From Chryseobacterium pennipullorum (lineage in GTDB: Bacteria; Bacteroidota; Bacteroidia; Flavobacteriales; Weeksellaceae), in NCBI RefSeq assembly GCF_003384725.1, contig NZ_QNVV01000003.1, positions 1 through 64,000 of the forward strand: DNA of 64,000 nt, in the 5' to 3' direction. A program made the position numbers and the translations under genes. Every line of letters starts with the position of its first letter. Position 1 is the first letter of the stretch. This document shows positions 35,047 through 43,143 of the stretch, one piece after another. The notes beneath the pieces are model-generated. The model did not search any database and was not told the DNA's origin. It saw only the letters and a list, made by a program, of their open reading frames with translations.

Positions 35047-36081
35047 TATTTTATTTTTGATGAGCTTCTGAACAATTTGATTAAGTGTCTCTCTGTTATC
35101 ATCAATATAGCTCAGTCCTGCCTGGATCAGGTTTTCAATATTGGACCTTCTTACATTATCCATTGCCGGTGAAGCATTTTTCAATGAAGGGTTCAGGCGG
35201 TAATAATTTTTCTGATTTCTGGACCCCAACGTCTGAAACATCTGGCAGAGCTGGTAATCTACTGTTTCTGCATTGGCAGACATCAAAATATCAACAATAG
35301 GGCTTACCCAGCCTATTTTTCCGGCCTTTTGAAGTCTTCTGAAAGAATAGGGTCTGGCTTCAATTCCGGTTCCTATTGAAATAATGATCATATCATTTAC
35401 TCCGGGATGATTGGCCTTCTGATGGTTTTTCAACACTTCGGCAAAAGGAATTTTACGGGCTTCAGCGTAAGCGCATAGCGCAGGATTATTGGCAAACATG
35501 CCTCCATCGATAAGGCTGAAGATCTGTCCATACATCGATTTGATCTGTACAGGGCTGAAATAAGTAGGCGCCGCTGAGGTAGCCCTGCAGATATCTTTTA
35601 CATAAAAGTTATCTGTACTGAGGTGGGCTTCCCACGAATTGAAAAGCTTAGCTCTTCTGTTTTCTATGTCGTAACTTGTTATTAAGCATGGTTTTATTAA
35701 TTCTTTTAATTCTAAATTCCCAAAAAAGTCATTCAAATTTTTTTCAAGTGCTTCCTGGGAAAACTTTTCATTCAGTAATCCGAATGGATTGACCAGTTTT
35801 TCCCAAAAAGAAACCTGGAAGATGTCGCCGCCCTTTTCAGCATATAATTCTAATCCTTTCTGGATAGAATATTTTGCTTTTCGGGTTTCATCGGGACATA
35901 GAATAATAGAAGCAATCAGACCTCCTGTGCTGCTTCCCGCTACCAGATCAAAATAATCCCCGAGTCTTGCACTCGGTTTATCATAATACTGAAGCTGTTC
36001 TTCTATGTAACGTAGAATAATGCAGGTGATAATTCCTCTTATTCCACCCCCGTCCAAAGAAAGAATGGTTGTCTTTTTCAT
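35044..36081 (-). CDS. Patatin-like phospholipase
   Basis: 345-aa lipid acyl hydrolase with the full patatin catalytic set: oxyanion loop DGGGIRGI (residues 10-17), nucleophile elbow GSSTGG with Ser51, and the dyad aspartate in SLIDGGMFANNPAL. No signal peptide, so it would attack membranes from inside. It resembles CapV-type patatins that kill the cell in CBASS, but no cyclase, sensor or E1/E2 gene is present. It is instead under WYL-box promoter 5, next to an endolysin-like peptidase, which suggests a lysis role in the island. Monocistronic. Confidence 0.9.
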   Translation of the reverse strand: MKKTTILSLDGGGIRGIITCIILRYIEEQLQYYDKPSARLGDYFDLVAGSSTGGLIASIILCPDETRKAKYSIQKGLELYAEKGGDIFQVSFWEKLVNPFGLLNEKFSQEALEKNLNDFFGNLELKELIKPCLITSYDIENRRAKLFNSWEAHLSTDNFYVKDICRATSAAPTYFSPVQIKSMYGQIFSLIDGGMFANNPALCAYAEARKIPFAEVLKNHQKANHPGVNDMIIISIGTGIEARPYSFRRLQKAGKIGWVSPIVDILMSANAETVDYQLCQMFQTLGSRNQKNYYRLNPSLKNASPAMDNVRRSNIENLIQAGLSYIDDNRETLNQIVQKLIKNKI

Positions 36082-36130
36082 GTGGTTTTTTCATTTTTTT
36101 TAAGAAACACCTGGCAACTTTAGACAAGTA

Positions 36131-36165
36131 AAACCAATAGATTTCCGAAAAATGTCTATTGGTTT
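36131..36165 (-). promoter_or_regulatory. Leader hairpin before the patatin gene
   Basis: Perfect 11-bp stem AAACCAATAGA / TCTATTGGTTT with a 13-nt loop, lying between WYL-box promoter 5 and the patatin ATG. With a short TTTT after it on the minus strand it could attenuate transcription or protect the mRNA. Confidence 0.5.
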
Positions 36166-36207
36166 CAGCTTATGATAAGGATTGCTTTTGGTGTTTTTCT
36201 TATAAAG

Positions 36208-36241
36208 CAAAGATAGATCGGGGAAGCGACAGAACTTGTCG
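36208..36241 (-). promoter_or_regulatory. WYL-box promoter 5 (patatin)
   Basis: CGACA-GAACT-TGTCG at 36227-36241 (perfect arms) and -7 box TATCTTTG (plus 36208-36215), 11 bp apart. The leader is about 120 nt. Confidence 0.75.
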
Positions 36242-36336
36242 TATTAAAAATATTTTTAATTAATTTTACCAAAAAAGAGAACTTTAAACCAGTAAGTTAG
36301 CTTGTTTTGTTTTTTTTAATCTCAACCAGATGGTAA

Positions 36337-36837
36337 CTAAAAAACAATATAATTTTGTTTATCTCTGGGCATTTTCTGGAGCGTTCTCCAGGTAGTTTTT
36401 ACAAGACCTTTCTTCGTTGGAATATTCTTTTTCTCAAAGTGGGGAAGGTCTTTAAAGGTTTTCCAGTTCCCTCCCCAGTCCCAGCCGTGTCGGGCAAAAA
36501 TTTTCACACATTCATACCAATCGGATACCTTGTCATTATCCCAGTCTTTTACGGTGTCCCAGCTTGCTGTTTTTCCGTCTATCATCAGGCAGATATCTAC
36601 TGCAAGCCCATAATTATGAATGCTCTGTCCGGATTTGGCGTTGGTCACTTTTTTACCTGAGGTAATTCTTCCTATGGCATACAGCTTTTCCTGTTCTTCA
36701 AACGATCTTAAGCCTTGGGTGATCCGTATCTTTGCTCTTCCGGTAAGCGATTCATCACATTCTTTAATGATTTTTTTTACTTCCTCCCTTACCAGCGGGT
36801 GAAGTTTCTGAATCCGTTCTAAGGTTACTTTATCCAT
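36337..36837 (-). CDS. M15 family peptidase, endolysin-like L-Ala-D-Glu endopeptidase
   Basis: 166 aa with no signal peptide, like phage endolysins (Ply500/CwlK type), so it needs release or a membrane breach to reach the wall. Zinc ligands: SIHNYGLAVD (His74, Asp81) and PHFE (His133), the SxHxxGxAxD...HxE arrangement of M15C. ITQGLRSFEEQEKLYAIGR is also typical of the family. The ATG at 36835-36837 is used because the -7 box (36859-36866) overlaps the longer start. It lies under WYL-box promoter 6, next to the patatin gene. Confidence 0.92.
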   Translation of the reverse strand: MDKVTLERIQKLHPLVREEVKKIIKECDESLTGRAKIRITQGLRSFEEQEKLYAIGRITSGKKVTNAKSGQSIHNYGLAVDICLMIDGKTASWDTVKDWDNDKVSDWYECVKIFARHGWDWGGNWKTFKDLPHFEKKNIPTKKGLVKTTWRTLQKMPRDKQNYIVF

Positions 36838-36858
36838 AATTTTTTTTCTTTTGTGAAA

Positions 36859-36892
36859 CAAAAATATAGAGCGAAAGCGACGGAACTTGACG
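36859..36892 (-). promoter_or_regulatory. WYL-box promoter 6 (M15 peptidase)
   Basis: CGACG-GAACT-TGACG at 36878-36892 and -7 box TATTTTTG (plus 36859-36866), 11 bp apart. The leader is about 20 nt. Confidence 0.7.
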
Positions 36893-36932
36893 TGTTTTAA
36901 TTAAAAATACGGAAATGTAAAATGTATCGTGT

Positions 36933-37697
36933 TTACCCTTTAATCTGAAGGTTTTCGATGGTCTTTTTAAGGTCTAAAAACATTTCTTTTACATTATAAT
37001 TTTCGAAATTATCATGCCCGAAATCTTCGGGAAATATCCCTGATGCATATTGCCATACCTCTACAATTTCTCCTAAAGGAATATCATAAGATTCGTAAAA
37101 TGAATTGTCGGCAGAAACATGTATTACATCATTGTTCCTTGATATGAATCTTTTGTAAGAAATACCTTCATTTAACGTGACGAAGACATAGCTTTTATGA
37201 GCCTTCAGATCCTCTATATTCTCAACATATTTCCCGATAATGTAAGAGCCGTCTTTAAAAGGCGGCATTGAATCTCCTTTGGCTGGGAATGCCCGGTATT
37301 TTCCATGAGTCAGAAAAGGCAAAGAAATTCTTTGTAAGCTTTCAATATATTCCGGATCACTGTAGCCGGATAGATATCCCATTGATGTTTTTTGAGGGAC
37401 GATTTCAATACTGTTGTTGCCTAACTGATCTACAACCACAGGTAATAGGATTCTATTATCCGGAAGTTTCAGCATTTCCTCTAAGGGATACTTCCTGATA
37501 TCAACAGATACAAGCAAATCTATACTGATATTGAAAAACTTGGAAATTTTGATCAGTATTTCAATGGGCGGCTCAGATCTCCCATCTTCATAAGAGACAT
37601 ACCTGGAACGGGTAAGCTTTAACGTATTCGCTAACTCTTGTTGAGTTTTTTCTTTTTTACCTCTTAAAAAGCGTATGTTATCAGAGAAAATTGACAT
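36933..37697 (-). CDS. XRE/S24 LexA-like self-cleaving repressor
   Basis: 254 aa: N-terminal HTH of the XRE type (residues about 3-58; TQQELANTLKLTRSRYVSYE) and C-terminal S24 peptidase domain with Ser143 in AKGDSMPPF and Lys182 in GISYKRF, the Ser-Lys dyad of LexA/CI-type autoproteolysis. It probably responds to DNA damage. It is divergent from dinB-dnaE across 61 bp that hold two GTTA-N7-TAAC-type sites, so it likely represses itself and the mutagenic polymerases. It is the last gene before the island; its 3' end has no clear terminator, so readthrough into the M15 gene is conceivable. Confidence 0.92.
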   Translation of the reverse strand: MSIFSDNIRFLRGKKEKTQQELANTLKLTRSRYVSYEDGRSEPPIEILIKISKFFNISIDLLVSVDIRKYPLEEMLKLPDNRILLPVVVDQLGNNSIEIVPQKTSMGYLSGYSDPEYIESLQRISLPFLTHGKYRAFPAKGDSMPPFKDGSYIIGKYVENIEDLKAHKSYVFVTLNEGISYKRFISRNNDVIHVSADNSFYESYDIPLGEIVEVWQYASGIFPEDFGHDNFENYNVKEMFLDLKKTIENLQIKG

Positions 37698-37758
37698 TGT
37701 TACAAATTATAACAACAAAAATACGAATTTTGTTTAAAAACATAACTAATTTTGTAAC
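37698..37758. promoter_or_regulatory. Divergent promoter/operator of the XRE/S24 and dinB genes
   Basis: Two inverted repeats, GTTA-N7-TAAC (37699-37713) and GTTT-N7-TAAC (37732-37746), have starts exactly 33 bp apart. The leftward -7 box TATTTTTG is at plus 37716-37723; the rightward -7 box TAATTTTG is at 37747-37754, only four bases before the dinB GTG. The sites flank or abut both -7 boxes, as expected for co-repression. Confidence 0.65.
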
Positions 37759-38907
37759 GTGAACCGGGCAATTGTACATATGGATCTCGATACATTTTTT
37801 GTATCCTGTGAGCGGCGTAATAACTCACAGCTTCAAGGTATTCCTCTCATTATAGGAGGTGGAGACCGTGGTGTTGTGGCCTCCTGCTCTTATGAAGCAC
37901 GAAAATTTGGGGTCCGGTCAGCAATGCCTATCCGGATGGCGCTGAGACTTTGTCCTGATGCAAAAGTAATTCGGGGTGATCACGAAATGTATTCGAACTT
38001 ATCACATACTGTCACAGAAATTATTCAGGAAAAGGTTCCTCTGATGGAGAAAGCAAGTATTGATGAGTTTTATCTGGACCTCTCCGGAATGGATAAGTTT
38101 TTTGGCTGCTATCAGTGGACAAAAGAAATTGCAGAGGCCATCAGTAAGGAGACGGGCCTTCCGATCAGCTTCGCTTTGTCAACCAATAAGACCGTTTCCA
38201 AAATTGGAACCGGAGAAGCAAAGCCTGTTGGGAGAATGGAGATCAAAGCATTGGAAATTCAGCCGTTTTTAAATCCTTTATCCATTAAAAAAATTCCAAT
38301 GGTAGGGGATAAGACCTTTCAATTGTTATCACGGATTGGCATCAGGACAATTCATACTTTATCTGAAATGCCGGTACTGGTTCTGCAGCAAATGATCGGA
38401 GCCAACGGGAAAGAGCTTTGGAAAAAGGCCAATGGGATTGATGAAAATCCTGTTGTCCCTTATTCTGAGAGAAAGTCTATCTCCACCGAGAGGACTTTTA
38501 CTACTGATACGATGGATATGATAGAATTAAAAAGACTGATCTCAGGAATGGCTGAGCAGTTGGCGTATCAGTTGAGACGGGAAAAATGGCTGACTTCAAC
38601 GGTGGTTATTAAAATACGATATGCCAATTTTGATACGGAAACTAGGCAGTGCAAAGTATCCTATACATCCGCCGATCATACTTTGTCCAGGGTTGCATTA
38701 GACCTTTTTAACAAAGTTTATACAAGAAGAATGAGACTTCGGCTGGTAGGCTTGCGGTTTACGGGATTGGTCCACGGAAATCATCAGATGAATTTATTTG
38801 AGGATACCGAGGAACAGATGAGCTTATATCAAACAATGGATTACCTCAAAAACCGTTTCGGAGCTGATGCGGTAGGACGGGCATCCGGTTTTGACTTCGG
38901 AAAATAA
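37759..38907 (+). CDS. dinB: Y-family DNA polymerase IV, DinB type
   Basis: 382-aa translesion polymerase. Catalytic carboxylates: IVHMDLDTFFVSCE near the N-terminus and KASIDEFYLDLS. The HhH region, the little-finger domain and a C-terminal tail with MNLFED, resembling a beta-clamp-binding motif (QxxLF-like), follow. The start is GTG at 37759; the -7 box ends five bases before, so the mRNA is nearly leaderless. An internal ATG at 37780 would remove the beta strand before the catalytic Asp. It is co-transcribed with the downstream dnaE and controlled by the divergent S24 repressor. Confidence 0.93.
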   Translation: MNRAIVHMDLDTFFVSCERRNNSQLQGIPLIIGGGDRGVVASCSYEARKFGVRSAMPIRMALRLCPDAKVIRGDHEMYSNLSHTVTEIIQEKVPLMEKASIDEFYLDLSGMDKFFGCYQWTKEIAEAISKETGLPISFALSTNKTVSKIGTGEAKPVGRMEIKALEIQPFLNPLSIKKIPMVGDKTFQLLSRIGIRTIHTLSEMPVLVLQQMIGANGKELWKKANGIDENPVVPYSERKSISTERTFTTDTMDMIELKRLISGMAEQLAYQLRREKWLTSTVVIKIRYANFDTETRQCKVSYTSADHTLSRVALDLFNKVYTRRMRLRLVGLRFTGLVHGNHQMNLFEDTEEQMSLYQTMDYLKNRFGADAVGRASGFDFGK

Positions 38908-38923
38908 AATTAATTTTTTCAAC

Positions 38924-41900
38924 ATGTTTATTAATTGTCATTCTTTCCATAGCCTGCGCTACGGGACTTTATCCATTGAGGGATTGGTAAAACAGGCACA
39001 TGAATCGGGAGCCAGAGAATTGGTCTTAACGGATATCAATACGGTAACCGGAATTTATGATTTTAAAAAAGCATGCGAAAATGTAGGTATACAACCTATT
39101 CCCGGAGTTGAGGTCAGGAAGGAAGGAAAACTGCTGTATGTGGGGATTGCCAGAAGATTCTCCGGAATTGGTGAAATTAATAAGGTCATCACAGACCATA
39201 ACTGTAATGATATAGAACTTTGTGAAACCGCTCCGGAATTTAACGAAGTGTTTGTGGTCTATCCGATGAGCAATATTCCTCCGGCATTAAAAGATCATGA
39301 GTTTATAGGAGTTAGAATAGATGAATTGAACTTTCTGATACGTCCTGAATATGAAAAATATATCCCTAAAATGGTTGTTCTTCATCCTGTTACTTTTAGC
39401 ACGGAGGAGGAATATAAACTGCACAAAATTCTCCGGGCTATTGATAACAATACTTTACTGTCAAAATTGACAAAAAAAGAAGTTTGCCGAAAATCGGAAT
39501 ATTTTATTTCCGAACAACAAATTGTAAAAGCTTTTCAAAGGTATCCTGAGATCGTAAAGAATACCAGAAACATCCTGAAAGCCTGTAATTTTGAATTCGA
39601 TTTTGAAAAAGTAAAGAATAAGCCATGCTATACCAGATCCAAAGAGTCAGATGTAAAGCTTTTGAAAAGATTGGCTTATTTGGGGTTGAAAAAACGATAT
39701 GGAAAAGACCACGAAATAGCAAAAGAAAGAGTGGATAAAGAACTGAAGGTTATTGATGACCTTAACTTTTGTTCCTACTTCCTGATCACATGGGATATTG
39801 TACGGTACAGCAATCGCATGGGGTTTATGCATGTAGGGCGTGGAAGCGGAGCAAATTCCATCGTCAGCTACTGTATTGGGATTACTGATATCTGTCCTTT
39901 GGAACTGGACCTATATTTTGAAAGATTTCTGAATCTTAACCGGAAAAGTCCTCCGGATTTTGATATCGACTGGAGCTGGCAGAACAGGGATACGATCCTG
40001 GAGTATATCTTTACCCGGTATGGGAAGAACCATGTGGCTTTCTGTGGAACCAATGTGGAGTTTAAATACAAATCAATTTTCAGGGAAGTGGGAAAAGCAT
40101 TTGGTTTGCCCAAAGAAGAGCTGGATGATCTGACGAGCAGATCAATGGAAACCCATGACCCGAATTCTGTGGTACAGCTGGTCCAAAAGTATGGTAAATT
40201 ATTGGAAAAGTTTCCAAATCAAAGAAGCATGCATGCCTGTGGAATCCTGATTTCCGAAGAACCCATCACCCATTATACAGCCCTGGAAATGCCGCCTAAA
40301 GGATTTCCGATTGTTCAGTTTGATATGAATGTGGCCGAAGATATAAAACTGGAAAAACTTGATATTCTGTCTCAAAGAGGGCTCGGGACTATTAATGATA
40401 CAGTGAATCTCATTAAAAAAACAAGGGGAATTGATGTGGATATCCGGGATACGGGAATTTCCAAAGATGAAGAAAAAGCCAATGAATATTTAGCGATAGG
40501 GAGAACTATCGGATGTTTTTATATAGAATCTCCGGCCATGCGCGGGCTTTTAAGAAGGTTGAAATGTGACAATTACAGAATATTGGTTGCTGCTTCCTCT
40601 ATTATCAGGCCGGGGGTGGCACAGAGTGGGATGATGCGGGAATATATCTTCAGGCATAATCATCCGGATCAGTTTCAATACTTCCATTCCGTATTTGAAG
40701 AGCATCTGAAAGAAACGTATGGGATCATGGTCTACCAGGAGGATGTGATTAAGATTGCACAGTATTTTGGAGGATTAACTTTGGCAGATGGTGATATCTT
40801 ACGCAGAGCAATGAGTGGGAAAGGCCGCTCTATTAAAAAGCTTCAGGAAGTAAAAGCGAATTTTTTTAAATCCTGCCGAGACAAAGGTCATTCGTTGGAA
40901 CTGACTGCTGAAGCGTACCGGCAAATTGAATCTTTTGCCGGATATTCTTTCTGCAAAGCCCATTCGGCATCGTATGCCGTGGAAAGCTACCAAAGCCTTT
41001 ATCTGAAAGTATATTATCCACTGGAATTTATGGTTTCGGTGATCAATAATCAGGGGGGCTTTTACCGCACCGAAGTGTACATTCACGAAGCAAAAATGTC
41101 CGGCGGAAAGATTCAGACTCCATGTGTTAATGCCAGTGAATATCAGACAACACTCAAGGGGACCGATATTTATCTGGGGCTGATGCTTTTGGAAGGACTG
41201 GAAACACGAATCGCTCATGGTATCGTTGAAGAACGTGAAAGAAATGGAAGCTACCAATCATTAGAAAATTTTATCAAACGTATTCCCATTGGGATTGAAA
41301 CCATACAGATTCTGATTTTTATCGGAGCATTCCGATTTACCGGTAAGCCCAAAAATGAATTGCTGGTGGAAGCCAGGCTGCTGCTGGTAAATTTTAAACC
41401 TGAACAGAGGGGCCTTATGCTAATCGAAGAGCCTGTTCAGGAATTCAAATTGCCACCCTTAAAAAGAGAACATTTTGAAGATGCTTTCGATGAAATTGAG
41501 CTCATTGGTTTTCCGGTTTCATGCAGTCCGTTTGATTTGTTGCAAACCAAGTACAGAGGTTCTGTTTTTGTAAAGGATTTGTTGCAGTATCATAAAAGGC
41601 AGGTGAAGATGTTGGCATACCTGATTGCAAGAAAGCATGTCCCGACAAAAAAAGGAACCATGTATTTTGGAACCTGGATTGATGTGAATGGTGATTATTT
41701 TGATACGGCGCATTTTCCCGATAGCCTGAAGGAATATGATTTTCAGGGTGGCGGATGCTACTTATTGCTGGGAACCGTAGAAGTTGATTTTCACTTTCCA
41801 ACCATTACCATTCATAAAATGGCTAAAATGCCGATGATTCCAGATCCTCGATATGCTTATGATAAAGAAAGGCAATATGATATCCACAGGCAGATTAAGG

Positions 41901-41977
41901 AGGATGTCAGTATGACTTTTCGGAAACCTTATCCTCAGGCCCATGAGATTGGTTTACCCAGACATCATTTTCAATAG
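38924..41977 (+). CDS. DNA polymerase III alpha subunit, short DnaE-type (error-prone partner of dinB)
   Basis: 1017 aa, shorter than replicative DnaE (about 1150 or more). N-terminal PHP domain (MFINCHSFHSLRYGTLSIEG), polymerase palm with PPDFDIDWSW, fingers, then HhH and OB-like regions. Coupling to a Y-family polymerase and an S24 repressor is typical of damage-inducible DnaE2-like mutasomes, here with dinB in place of imuB. The longer TTG frame from 38891 is less likely than the ATG at 38924, which gives the canonical PHP start 16 nt after dinB. Confidence 0.88.
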   Translation: MFINCHSFHSLRYGTLSIEGLVKQAHESGARELVLTDINTVTGIYDFKKACENVGIQPIPGVEVRKEGKLLYVGIARRFSGIGEINKVITDHNCNDIELCETAPEFNEVFVVYPMSNIPPALKDHEFIGVRIDELNFLIRPEYEKYIPKMVVLHPVTFSTEEEYKLHKILRAIDNNTLLSKLTKKEVCRKSEYFISEQQIVKAFQRYPEIVKNTRNILKACNFEFDFEKVKNKPCYTRSKESDVKLLKRLAYLGLKKRYGKDHEIAKERVDKELKVIDDLNFCSYFLITWDIVRYSNRMGFMHVGRGSGANSIVSYCIGITDICPLELDLYFERFLNLNRKSPPDFDIDWSWQNRDTILEYIFTRYGKNHVAFCGTNVEFKYKSIFREVGKAFGLPKEELDDLTSRSMETHDPNSVVQLVQKYGKLLEKFPNQRSMHACGILISEEPITHYTALEMPPKGFPIVQFDMNVAEDIKLEKLDILSQRGLGTINDTVNLIKKTRGIDVDIRDTGISKDEEKANEYLAIGRTIGCFYIESPAMRGLLRRLKCDNYRILVAASSIIRPGVAQSGMMREYIFRHNHPDQFQYFHSVFEEHLKETYGIMVYQEDVIKIAQYFGGLTLADGDILRRAMSGKGRSIKKLQEVKANFFKSCRDKGHSLELTAEAYRQIESFAGYSFCKAHSASYAVESYQSLYLKVYYPLEFMVSVINNQGGFYRTEVYIHEAKMSGGKIQTPCVNASEYQTTLKGTDIYLGLMLLEGLETRIAHGIVEERERNGSYQSLENFIKRIPIGIETIQILIFIGAFRFTGKPKNELLVEARLLLVNFKPEQRGLMLIEEPVQEFKLPPLKREHFEDAFDEIELIGFPVSCSPFDLLQTKYRGSVFVKDLLQYHKRQVKMLAYLIARKHVPTKKGTMYFGTWIDVNGDYFDTAHFPDSLKEYDFQGGGCYLLLGTVEVDFHFPTITIHKMAKMPMIPDPRYAYDKERQYDIHRQIKEDVSMTFRKPYPQAHEIGLPRHHFQ

Positions 41978-42270
41978 CATTTTTTGATGAAGCCTGCCTG
42001 AAAAATAATATTCTGCCTGGAGCATATTTCAAGTTTCGTGATGTTAAAAAAATTTAGAAAAAGGGATTTATTATTTTAAAAATTTCCGGAAAAAATTAAA
42101 ATTACATTTCAAAAATATTAAAATTCCGTATTTTGATATTGTAAAACAATTGTTTATTTGCTACGTTTTCAGTGTTTTATGTTTTGTGGCGCAGCGTCTC
42201 TGTTGTGTGGGATCTGTTTTTGAATCTATCTTTGACGGAGAATTGTACTCGTTTTAAAACCACAAATTAC
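41978..42270. other. Non-coding AT-rich region before the C1q-like genes
   Basis: About 290 bases without a supported gene. Codons in frame with the next gene extend back to an ATG at 42172, but the signal peptide begins at 42271, so this is probably untranslated leader. No terminator for dnaE or clear -7 box was found. Confidence 0.4.
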
Positions 42271-43131
42271 ATGAAGAACTTAATTATTTTGAGGAAATGG
42301 ACATTCATTGCCGGATGTCTTTTTATGAATTCCTTACCGGCGCAGGTTGGTATCAATACTTCTAATCCCCAAACCCTTTTGCATATAGATGGGGCGAGAG
42401 ATAATCCCGCATCGGGAACTCCTTCCTCTGCACAGGCCGCCAACGATGTGGTAGTTACTTCTTTGGGAGAAATAGGAATAGGTATTCTGGCTCCGGCTGT
42501 AAAGGTCGATGCAAGGTCTGCTAATAATACGGACAATTCAATTGGCGTGGGAGAGACTTCCCAGACTGCGCCTGTAGCAGGGGGAGGGGCTGTAAGGTAT
42601 AATCCGCTGAATGGTGGAAAAATGCAGTATTCTGATGGAACCGTATGGCAGGATCTTATTTCTTCACCTACCAAAGCTGTAGTTGTAGCGAATATCCGGG
42701 CCGCCAACTTTGCCATTAAAATTCCTTACCGTACTTCTACAGGAATTTCAGGCTGGAATGAAATTTCCGATCCTACAGCCAATTTTAATCCCGGTACCGG
42801 CGTTTTTACAGCGCCACGCACAGGTGTGTATCTGGTCTCCTTTACGTATGATTTTGTGAGAATTCCCATTGTATCCGGTTATTTTTCTGAAGCCAGGTAT
42901 ATCGTGAACGGAAGTAGTACGGTAAAAAAATGTGTAAAATCTTTCTCCAACATCTCAAAACAGGCCCAGGTTGCGGGCTCATGTGTCGCAGGAGTACAGC
43001 TTAATAAAGGAGATACTTTCCAGCCGCAGATCTATCAGTCTGTTTATAACGGCAATTTGAGTTTACGAACAGATACGTCTTCTGCGAGTAATGATTATGG
43101 CTTTGTAAATCTTTCAATTTTAGAACAATAA
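42271..43131 (+). CDS. Secreted C1q/TNF-like domain protein, paralogue 1
   Basis: 286 aa. Signal peptide MKNLIILRKWTFIAGCLFMN up to about LPAQ, then VGINTSNPQTLLHIDG, a module found in many secreted flavobacterial proteins. A linker ends in GAVRYNPLNGGKMQYSDGTV (tail-fibre-like), and the beta-rich C-terminus has FNPGTGVFTAPRTGVYLVSF, the hallmark strand of C1q/TNF-type domains. The ATG at 42271 is chosen because it opens the signal peptide. First of three tandem paralogues; function (surface adhesion or binding) unknown. Confidence 0.8.
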   Translation: MKNLIILRKWTFIAGCLFMNSLPAQVGINTSNPQTLLHIDGARDNPASGTPSSAQAANDVVVTSLGEIGIGILAPAVKVDARSANNTDNSIGVGETSQTAPVAGGGAVRYNPLNGGKMQYSDGTVWQDLISSPTKAVVVANIRAANFAIKIPYRTSTGISGWNEISDPTANFNPGTGVFTAPRTGVYLVSFTYDFVRIPIVSGYFSEARYIVNGSSTVKKCVKSFSNISKQAQVAGSCVAGVQLNKGDTFQPQIYQSVYNGNLSLRTDTSSASNDYGFVNLSILEQ

Positions 43132-43143
43132 CACATTTTGAAT

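Noticed and set aside
22177..36892. Complete prophage
   Set aside because: Despite fibre-like, endolysin and repressor genes there is no integrase, terminase, portal, capsid, tail tube, sheath or tape-measure gene, and no attachment-site repeats were seen.
35044..37697. CBASS defence operon around the patatin
   Set aside because: No CD-NTase cyclase or Cap2/Cap3 gene nearby; the patatin is monocistronic.
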